From Bacteroidales bacterium UBA5342 (GTDB taxonomy: Bacteria > Bacteroidota > Bacteroidia > Bacteroidales > UBA5342), in assembly GCA_002408065.1 (NCBI GenBank), contig DHQI01000029.1, positions 1-58,616 on the forward strand: DNA of 58,616 nucleotides. Reading direction: 5' to 3'. The notes under the pieces are model-generated. The model saw only the letters and a list, made by a program, of their open reading frames with translations, was not told the origin of the DNA and made no database searches. How positions within the stretch are numbered: position 1 is the first letter of the stretch; each line of letters begins with the position of its first letter. Shown in pieces: positions 53,201 to 58,616 of the stretch. The position numbers and the translations under genes were made by a program.

Positions 53201-55716
53201 ATGACGAGTTTGGCTCTGTTGTTTCTATCGACGGTGATTACATTGCTGTAAGTAATCCACTATACGATAGCCAAAGCACATACAATGTGGGCACAATGCT
53301 CATTTTTAAATACAACGATGTCACTGACACCTGGGAAATGGCACAACGCATTAACGGTCCTGATGCCGCATCAAGTGGCCGTTTTGGCAGCTCATTAGAT
53401 TTGGAAGACAACTACATCATCGTTAGCGCACCTGATCTTACAGTCAACAGCAATAGCAGTGTAGGAAAAACCTATATTTATAAAAATAATGCCGGAACGT
53501 GGGAACTGGATGCCAATTTTGAAATTGTCGGCGCTGAAAGAAACACCCATTTGGGTGAAAGCGTAGCCTTGAGTGGCAACACAGCACTTGCTACTTATTT
53601 AGACCAGGTAGGTGATGATAAGTACAAAGTCCGTGCATATAAATTAGAAGCCGGTGTTTGGAGTTTTGACAGCGACTGGATTATGCCTACCGAAGGCTCA
53701 TATGAAGTCAAGATTTCAGACGACTATGCACTGCTTTCAAACACCAATTACTGTTCTAACGGCGAATACTATGCCTATACCGGAGCAGACACCTGGGGCA
53801 TAGCCTACGTGTGTCAGAAAATTGAAGACCAGTGGTTCTTAACAGATACCATTCTACCTAACAACTATGAGCATGTTGATGATTTTGGTACAGCTATCGA
53901 CCTCGAAGGAGGCAAAGCGATGATAGGAGTATATGCTGATGGCAATCAGGGAGACAACAAAAAAGGTGGTGCATATATGCTGTCTTGCTTCAAGGAAGAA
54001 CCTGCTATTGAGGCAGATTTCACCACGTCCCCAATGCTAGGAGTTGCCCTGGCTGATATTAATTTTAACGACAATAGCATAGCCACTCTTACTGATATTA
54101 CTTCCTGGTCTTGGGATTTTAACAATGATGGTGTAGAAGACAGCAACCTTCCCAATCCAGTTCACCAGTTCGACACTGAGGGGCATCACAAGGTAAGCCT
54201 GACAGTATCAGACGGCGATATAGAAAGCAGTATATCACACCACATAACCGTTTTTCCATCAACAGAGTGGGCATGCCAGTCTTATATACCATTTGCCGGT
54301 GACGAAAGCAACAATCAAGGTGTAGTAGCCTGGAATAGTGACGAAAATGCCCCTGAGCGCTCAGAAACAGGTCATAACTTACCACAGCCACCTGCGTCAA
54401 TACAAACGGCCTATTATTACATGGCCTCGCGCGACTATATAGAGCCTGCAAGCGGAGCCATAAGTGGTAACGGTGATCCGGTCAACTGGCCAAATTTATC
54501 GCAGGCCCTTACTGACCAAGGTTATGCAGTAGAAAATCTCAGTATTTCATTTGGTTTATCAAATTTGGGTAAAGACAGCAAAGGCATAGAATGGGATTTA
54601 GTTGACAATTATGAATGGCGCAAATACAACGGAGGCACTTTCATCATAAAACTTAACGGAGAAGATATGATAGCCGGACCTATGCCGGAATTACAACTAG
54701 ACATTAACTACAAAGCCTTTGAGGGAGGTGTAGATAAAATTTCAGGCGAAACCGGATTTGCTTTGCCACAAAACAACAGTGCAGCATCATCTGCCGGCGT
54801 ACAGGCCGTGGCAGCAGCCTTTATGCAAGATTGCGGCAACGATGGTATCAAATTCATCTTTGCTTCGATAGAATCAGCATTACAAATGGACTTTGATAAA
54901 GATGGTCGATTTGGGGGCTATTTCAATGTGGATCAAGGTTACATTTATAAAGCTTGCAATTGTAACATGGAAATTTTGGCTCCGGATAAATGGGTAAAAT
55001 CTAATCGTGACATCGACCTTGAGGTAGAAATTAGTAAGGGTATTGCCCCTTTTACCTACGAGTGGTCACCCCACCTCTACCTGGAAAACTCGTATAGTGC
55101 CACACCTACTGCAAACGTCCCATTTGGGATGACTTATCAAGTGATAGTAAGCGATGCGATGGGCTGCACTGCTATCGATTTCATTGATGTTCATGTAGAC
55201 GCATTCGGAGCTATCGAAGGCTATATACGCGATAATGAAACAGGAGACATCATTACCGAAGCTGATGTTTACCTGTATGGTATGGATACGCTACAAACAC
55301 TGAGCGACAAAGAAGGCTATTATCGTTTCCGCGATCTTATCCCTGACTCAAACTACCTGGTAGTGGCGCAAGAGGGCATCTATGGTCCGGACTCAGCAAG
55401 CCATCTGATAGTACAATCAGACGAAACCACTTTAGTTGATATTAATCTAAAAGAAAGTGCCGTTACTTCAGCCTTAGAGGCTTCATTAACGCATCATATT
55501 TCAGTCCATTATAATGGAAATCAAATAGAAGCACACTCTAAAGAATGCTATATCACTCAGGTTTCAGTTTATGATATGCTAGGTAGGTTGGTACAAAATG
55601 ATAAACTGGAAAATCAAACGGCCTGGCACTCTACCACCCTAAGCAACGGGAACTTTTACTGTGTAAAAGTACAATCTACAGGTGGTGTTTCATCGTATAA
55701 AGTAGTTACTAAATAA
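50299..55716 (+). CDS. Large T9SS cargo with duplicated FG-GAP/PKD/unknown-domain module
   Basis: An 1805-residue exported protein with a signal peptide of about 22 residues. Module 1: FG-GAP-like propeller repeats (about 30-420, with DNDWLVVGAK-like strands), a PKD domain (420-505) and a domain of about 230 residues that I do not recognise (511-743, from SDYIPFGGEE to GCPC). An Ig/PKD-like spacer (745-825) links to module 2: propeller (830-1230), PKD (1233-1319) and the same unknown domain (1324-1555). After another spacer (1556-1637) come a carboxypeptidase regulatory-like domain (1638-1700, IEGYIRDNETGDIITEADVY) and a type A T9SS sorting domain (about 1730-1805). There is no enzyme motif, so a surface adhesin or polymer-binding role is likely. 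It shares an operon with the 78-residue protein. Confidence 0.88.
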   Translation: MKTTTYLGMILLILFNLSMNAIETSKLLPGHYEGKKEFGQTVCTNGEFIFVSSDSQDFSESSGYVHVFRLQDGTWIETDTIEQDLYVHEGYNSQNRDLGTSMASDGDWLAIGSPNHYIQRNDSTYGKNVVYLYKRNGDNWEYHSAVNPLYGHVDFGRSLTMEGKQLIVGAPEMFYWDPEDTDFSDMILNIGIAYYYKYNDSEDKWELKQEITAPENIESNYFGRNLSISGDWLLTAAYNPADEDNYIVYFYELINKQWTLRQSIDQSLSRERELGISFDEKLDISGNYAFVSSKYSGYKRSVQVYKFNGISWEEHQILYDDDEKFDYGENFSLHGDFAVVSQLDDDERGYKGAASLYKNMEDKWTKVAHIAPIDGSIDAFFGYSLQVGDSSLVIGAYNIDTLGISGLGATYTYYKYWDLPWVKADFAFNPMIVSVNTDVNFSDLSNAYNTNITQWKWDFYSNDTINSNEENPSFQFTTGGHIPVTLTVSDGLFSNSITKWITVIDHQDEECSDYIPFGGEEKDTLGIAAWHADGNGNEARKIGHHLPQPPASIDHAYYYLASRDYSDIDMNATAGLKGNGDIVNWPNLTQALTDNGKTVDDLEISFGMMSLGDDQRAVDWQLTNDQEWRRYTGGTFSITLNGESMIGGTMPALDLYIDYEVFEGRVDIINGESSYATAEDQSEISSAEAQAIAAAFINDCNGEDIKFMFASIQAALQMEFAGNGRFGGYFDVKQGYILKGCPCALNVDAGDDQRIAIGNSVQLNATIENNDGAVSYNWLPAEGLDNAAIANPVFTVDETTEFEVTVTDARGCSTSDVVKITAFEAPAFNNNFCYDLLLPQAENELNKAIYPVDVAVNGQHAFISDYYSVDFTMYSEIATFQIKNNAWIPTGHLTVSELLNNRSIPKHSNTQDGRMGHSMDSDNDWLVVGAKNWAIANNEYQGAVFIYKRQGNNWIYHSYLADPLGSQNDEFGSVVSIDGDYIAVSNPLYDSQSTYNVGTMLIFKYNDVTDTWEMAQRINGPDAASSGRFGSSLDLEDNYIIVSAPDLTVNSNSSVGKTYIYKNNAGTWELDANFEIVGAERNTHLGESVALSGNTALATYLDQVGDDKYKVRAYKLEAGVWSFDSDWIMPTEGSYEVKISDDYALLSNTNYCSNGEYYAYTGADTWGIAYVCQKIEDQWFLTDTILPNNYEHVDDFGTAIDLEGGKAMIGVYADGNQGDNKKGGAYMLSCFKEEPAIEADFTTSPMLGVALADINFNDNSIATLTDITSWSWDFNNDGVEDSNLPNPVHQFDTEGHHKVSLTVSDGDIESSISHHITVFPSTEWACQSYIPFAGDESNNQGVVAWNSDENAPERSETGHNLPQPPASIQTAYYYMASRDYIEPASGAISGNGDPVNWPNLSQALTDQGYAVENLSISFGLSNLGKDSKGIEWDLVDNYEWRKYNGGTFIIKLNGEDMIAGPMPELQLDINYKAFEGGVDKISGETGFALPQNNSAASSAGVQAVAAAFMQDCGNDGIKFIFASIESALQMDFDKDGRFGGYFNVDQGYIYKACNCNMEILAPDKWVKSNRDIDLEVEISKGIAPFTYEWSPHLYLENSYSATPTANVPFGMTYQVIVSDAMGCTAIDFIDVHVDAFGAIEGYIRDNETGDIITEADVYLYGMDTLQTLSDKEGYYRFRDLIPDSNYLVVAQEGIYGPDSASHLIVQSDETTLVDINLKESAVTSALEASLTHHISVHYNGNQIEAHSKECYITQVSVYDMLGRLVQNDKLENQTAWHSTTLSNGNFYCVKVQSTGGVSSYKVVTK

Positions 55717-55753
55717 TTCCCTTTTTTATCAAGCTTTAGGCTGTCAGTTTCAG

Positions 55754-55792
55754 AGGCTACTCCCGACTTTAAGGAGTAGCCTTTGTTTTTTT
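55754..55792 (+). terminator. Intrinsic terminator of the T9SS cargo operon
   Basis: A perfect 10-bp stem AGGCTACTCC (55754-55763) with GGAGTAGCCT (55773-55782) and a 9-base loop, followed by TTG and seven T. It lies 38 bases after the stop codon. Confidence 0.9.
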
Positions 55793-55991
55793 ATTATACA
55801 GAATTGCTGATGCAAAATTTAAATATCATACTCTTCTACTCAAATCGTCTGTGCTACCTTTTGGGTAGCGCAGCCCAAGTACGCGGAGACAAAGAGACCG
55901 CTTCACTTGCTGTTATTAGCATACAACTATAGAACTTGTTTAAATCTTGATTATCGAAAAAAACTCAGCCCTTTTTCTCTCACAGCCAAAG

Positions 55992-57638
55992 CTAAAACCC
56001 AATATTAAAACCGAAATTCATATTAAACTGTTTGCCACGAAAGTGGGGTGGCACATAAAGGTTAAGATCATCGCCTGAGGTATTTGATTGACCTACTGAA
56101 AGGTAAAAGAAAAGATCATAAGCCAACTGGTATTCACTCATCATCTCCCACGCAGAATTCTTATATTTAACCTCTTCTAAGAAAGGATGGCGCGTCAAGT
56201 CAGCATCACCACGAATATAACCGTACTCCTCCCCTTTTCTCACCTGAGTGTAAGAAAATTTGAAGCGTAAATTCTTCACCGGACGAAAATGGACATAAGC
56301 AAAAATCTCATCAGCATTATCACGCAGATAATGCCCCATATTGTATGAATTGCTTTCAAAAGTAGTGGTGGTAACATCGTGCTGATAAGTAATAGGCATG
56401 GTGTGCGTATATTCTACCCCAAAGGACATATTCGGGATTAATTGCGTCACTTTCATACCGGTTTTATAACTGTAAAAGTTATGCTCATCGTCGTGTTGCC
56501 AGCGATCTATTTTCAGCTCATCTACAAATAAGGTATAATACACAAAGAGCTTCTTGATACCCCGAAAACTGACATCGAAAAACATCTGCGAATTTTGTCC
56601 TACATTACGCCCGGCACCATCAGTAGAATTATAGGTATGATCTACCGATTTGTAAAACATCAAAGGATTCAGGTATTGTAACTGAGCATTATCAGCACTA
56701 TAAACCATTGAATTACCCGCAGAAATCCCTAAAGTTTTAAAAGGGTAAATAGTAAACATATTGGCTGCTATAAATTTACCATGCATCACATCACGCCGCT
56801 TCCCGCTGCTCATAGTATAGGACTCGGTACTGTCTATCACATCAGACACCAACCAACCGTGAATGTAGTTCATCTCAAACCAATCTACAGGCTTCACCTT
56901 CATTTTAAAATGCGCAAAACTAGGTGCCCGGTCCGAGATAATATTTGCACCATTCTGATGTGTTCCCCACTCAGTATAATCTTTGACTAGACCCAAAGAC
57001 AACCAATCATTAGCGTAGGTCACACCGCCAAGCATATCGCTATAATCAAGACTTTTATAATTAGCCCCACGCTCGTTAACCAGGTAATTTTCGGTTAGTA
57101 AACGTTCTTTTTCTGCAATTTCCTGTGCATTGGCATAAAACCCCCAGTTTTTCACCGTCAAATCCATCGTCACACCAATATTACGATGATAAATCATACC
57201 ATTACTATTCGAAAGAAACTGACCATTAATTACCGGCTTAAGTGCAAAATTCATTCTATCACTGTTACTAAACAAACCAATAGGAGCCAATGATAGCGCT
57301 CCATATTCGCGCTGAATAACATCCACACGATTAGAAAGATGTGTTGTATCCTTTTTATGCCAAATGATATTATCCTTATAAAATTCCCATTCTTTTTGCT
57401 GACGCTTAGTCATCTTATGGTAATAGAATTCAGCATCATTCAAGTACTTAACTACCTGTTGACGCGAATATGGTTTAACGATATGGTTGACCTGAATAAA
57501 GTGCTGCGCTGCCATTTCATCAATAAATTCGTAAAGCGCTTCGTTATTCGTAGAAAGGGGAATATCCTGCGCTTTCAGAACATAAAAAACAGCCAGGAAA
57601 AAGAATAAGGCAAGTGGTTTTAATCGCATAAAATTCAT
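55992..57638 (-). CDS. Wzi-family capsule assembly outer-membrane protein
   Basis: A 548-residue outer-membrane beta-barrel protein. The signal peptide covers residues 1-24 (LKPLALFFFLAVFYVLKAQ). A short helical N-terminal part (NEALYEFIDEMAAQHFIQVN) is followed by alternating beta strands with many aromatic residues, ending with FGFNIGF. The pattern matches the capsule assembly Wzi family (Bacteroidetes form), a barrel that binds and anchors capsular polysaccharide at the cell surface. Its start codon abuts the stop of ispE with no spacer, so the two are translationally coupled and cotranscribed. Another in-frame ATG lies three codons in (57629). Capsule export genes for Wza and Wzc lie 10-15 kb away, which fits a role in the same capsule but does not prove it. 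Confidence 0.8.
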   Translation of the reverse strand: MNFMRLKPLALFFFLAVFYVLKAQDIPLSTNNEALYEFIDEMAAQHFIQVNHIVKPYSRQQVVKYLNDAEFYYHKMTKRQQKEWEFYKDNIIWHKKDTTHLSNRVDVIQREYGALSLAPIGLFSNSDRMNFALKPVINGQFLSNSNGMIYHRNIGVTMDLTVKNWGFYANAQEIAEKERLLTENYLVNERGANYKSLDYSDMLGGVTYANDWLSLGLVKDYTEWGTHQNGANIISDRAPSFAHFKMKVKPVDWFEMNYIHGWLVSDVIDSTESYTMSSGKRRDVMHGKFIAANMFTIYPFKTLGISAGNSMVYSADNAQLQYLNPLMFYKSVDHTYNSTDGAGRNVGQNSQMFFDVSFRGIKKLFVYYTLFVDELKIDRWQHDDEHNFYSYKTGMKVTQLIPNMSFGVEYTHTMPITYQHDVTTTTFESNSYNMGHYLRDNADEIFAYVHFRPVKNLRFKFSYTQVRKGEEYGYIRGDADLTRHPFLEEVKYKNSAWEMMSEYQLAYDLFFYLSVGQSNTSGDDLNLYVPPHFRGKQFNMNFGFNIGF

Positions 57639-58448
57639 TTAAAGCACTGTTTCAAAACAGAAATGCTCCACAAATATAGGATTATCAGTGGGCTTTTCTT
57701 CAAAAATGCCAAAAATTGACGAACCACTCCCACTCATCGAGGCATAAAGAGCCCCCATATTATACAGTTCTCTTTTAAGATTGGAAAGTGATGGATATTG
57801 CTGAAAAACAGACTTTTCAAAATCATTTTTCACCTCAAAATTCCAATCTCGAAGCGGCTTTCTTAAACTATCACGCAACGAAATTTCCGGAATTTCCGGA
57901 ATAACATACTTATAAGCTTTAGGCGTTGGGACTGCTACATCAGGCTTTATCAGTAGTAAATAATGCCCCTTCATATCGAGCTCAAAGGGACTTAAAACAT
58001 CACCAATCCCCTCTGCAATAACGGGTTTGTTTTCTATAAAAAAAGCACAATCAGCTCCTATCTTTGCCGCATATTTTATTAAGGTCTCATTGCTTAGCTG
58101 CAGCTCAAACATAGCATTAAGCATTTTCAGAGTAAAAGCCGCATCGGCACTCCCCCCCCCAAGACCAGCTCCAAATGGGATATTTTTATGCAGATGTATC
58201 TTCACATTAGGTAAAAGAAAATCCTCTTTAAGCAAACGATAAGCCTTCACCACAATATTATCCTCCAATACGCAATCCAGAGCAATACCCGTGGAAGAAA
58301 ACTCAAAATCACCCCCCGTCGGCAATATCTCCAAAGCATCCTCCAAAGGAATAGGATAAAACAGCGATTCAATATTGTGATAACCATCTTCGCGCTTACT
58401 CAGCACATTAAGACCTAAATTTATTTTAGCGTTCGGAAAAGTAATCAT
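57639..58448 (-). CDS. ispE: 4-diphosphocytidyl-2-C-methyl-D-erythritol kinase
   Basis: A 269-residue GHMP kinase of the MEP isoprenoid pathway, phosphorylating CDP-methylerythritol at the 2-hydroxyl with ATP. The N-terminal FPNAKINLGLNVLSKREDGY is the classic substrate-binding motif, and the ATP loop is PFGAGLGGGSADAAF near residues 95-110. C-terminal SGSGSSIFGIF near 245 is the third GHMP motif. The frame continues upstream through tandem repeats, giving 36 extra low-complexity residues. The start at 58448 (MITFPNAK) is where family homology begins, so it is used. Downstream the wzi-type gene abuts its stop codon. The upstream 7-mer repeats begin only five bases before the start codon, an unusual setting for an essential gene. 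Confidence 0.95.
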   Translation of the reverse strand: MITFPNAKINLGLNVLSKREDGYHNIESLFYPIPLEDALEILPTGGDFEFSSTGIALDCVLEDNIVVKAYRLLKEDFLLPNVKIHLHKNIPFGAGLGGGSADAAFTLKMLNAMFELQLSNETLIKYAAKIGADCAFFIENKPVIAEGIGDVLSPFELDMKGHYLLLIKPDVAVPTPKAYKYVIPEIPEISLRDSLRKPLRDWNFEVKNDFEKSVFQQYPSLSNLKRELYNMGALYASMSGSGSSIFGIFEEKPTDNPIFVEHFCFETVL

Positions 58449-58452
58449 TTGT

Positions 58453-58550
58453 TGGAAATTGGAAATTAGAATATGGATATTGGAAATTGGAAATTGGAAA
58501 ATGGATATTGGATATTGGATATTGGAAATTGGAAAATGGATATTGGAAAC
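58453..58550. repeat. Fourteen 7-base tandem repeats upstream of ispE
   Basis: Units of the form TGGAAAT, TGGATAT or TGGAAAA on the plus strand fill 98 bases without interruption (only the third unit, TAGAATA, departs in the second position). The array ends five bases before the ispE start codon. Translated on the minus strand in the ispE frame it gives a 7-residue Ile-Ser-Asn repeat. Confidence 0.9.
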
Positions 58551-58553
58551 TTG

Positions 58554-58616
58554 CATTGCACCATTGAATCATTGAACCATTGTGTCATTGAACCATTGAA
58601 TCATTGAATCATTGAA
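58554..58616. repeat. 8-base tandem repeat array at the window edge
   Basis: CATTGCAC, CATTGAAT, CATTGAAC, CATTGTGT, CATTGAAC, CATTGAAT, CATTGAAT and a partial CATTGAA follow without gaps. The array runs out of the window and is three bases from the 7-mer array. No promoter for ispE is visible in either array. Confidence 0.9.

Noticed and set aside
58449..58556. N-terminal extension of IspE through the 7-mer repeats
   Set aside because: The 36 extra residues are low-complexity repeat translation, and family homology begins at the ATG at 58448.
1..58616. tRNA, rRNA, CRISPR, phage or intact insertion sequences
   Set aside because: Reading the gaps on both strands showed no cloverleaf, spaced repeats of CRISPR type, transposase or phage genes. 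A short structured RNA could still be missed without a covariance search.

Overview
The window is a chromosomal piece of a Bacteroidota bacterium. The evidence is three secreted proteins with C-terminal type IX secretion (T9SS) sorting domains, promoters that fit the Bacteroidetes consensus (TTG/TTTG, about 20 bp, TAnnTTTG), AT-rich DNA, a YfiR/TonB-receptor signalling operon, a fused CzcA-TolC pump typical of the phylum, and TPR-anchored regulators. The mixture of fucosidase, arabinan/xylan-type GH43, GH2 and capsule genes suggests a polysaccharide-degrading, probably marine or anoxic member of the Marinilabiliales, but that placement is inference.

Layout. 1-3.7 kb (minus): the 5' end of a secreted protein and a 1105-residue GH2 enzyme with a T9SS tail. 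4.5-6.9 kb: a TPR hybrid histidine kinase. 7.6-14.8 kb (plus): a CzcA-TolC fusion pump, its CzcB-type adaptor, a Crp/Fnr regulator with a palindrome in front of it, and an AhpC-type peroxiredoxin. 15.4-22.5 kb (minus): a five-gene operon read as TonB-dependent receptor, YfiR, CHASE8-HAMP-PAS histidine kinase, Rcp1-like response regulator, REC-PAS-kinase-REC hybrid. 23.4-30.0 kb: a 2215-residue soluble hybrid kinase with about 14 PAS domains, divergent from that operon. 30.2-34.6 kb (minus): GH29 fucosidase, a T9SS-sorted protein and a GH43 enzyme. 34.8-36.0 kb: an SQR-like flavoprotein. 36.1-42.3 kb (minus): gltB-gltD glutamate synthase. 42.7-47.7 kb (plus): Wza, Wzc and an SLC13 anion transporter. 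47.9-49.7 kb (minus): a membrane-tethered TPR-HTH regulator. 50.0-55.7 kb (plus): a small protein and an 1805-residue T9SS cargo with an internal duplication. 56.0-58.4 kb (minus): ispE and a Wzi-type capsule barrel, preceded by 7-mer and 8-mer tandem repeats that run off the window.

How it fits together. The most interesting unit is the 15.4-22.5 kb operon. It joins an outer-membrane TonB receptor, a periplasmic YfiR and an inner-membrane CHASE8 sensor, the sensor type that YfiR controls in YfiBNR. Here the output is a histidine kinase feeding a stand-alone receiver and a second kinase instead of a diguanylate cyclase. This looks like a trans-envelope phosphorelay. The window holds four histidine kinases and one membrane-tethered transcription factor, so it is rich in signalling. 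Several cis-elements stand out: a TGTCA half-site array in front of gltB, a triple GCATACCA repeat between the tethered regulator and the T9SS cargo operon, and a 9-bp-arm palindrome in front of the Crp-type regulator. No tRNA, rRNA, CRISPR array, intact insertion sequence or phage gene was seen.
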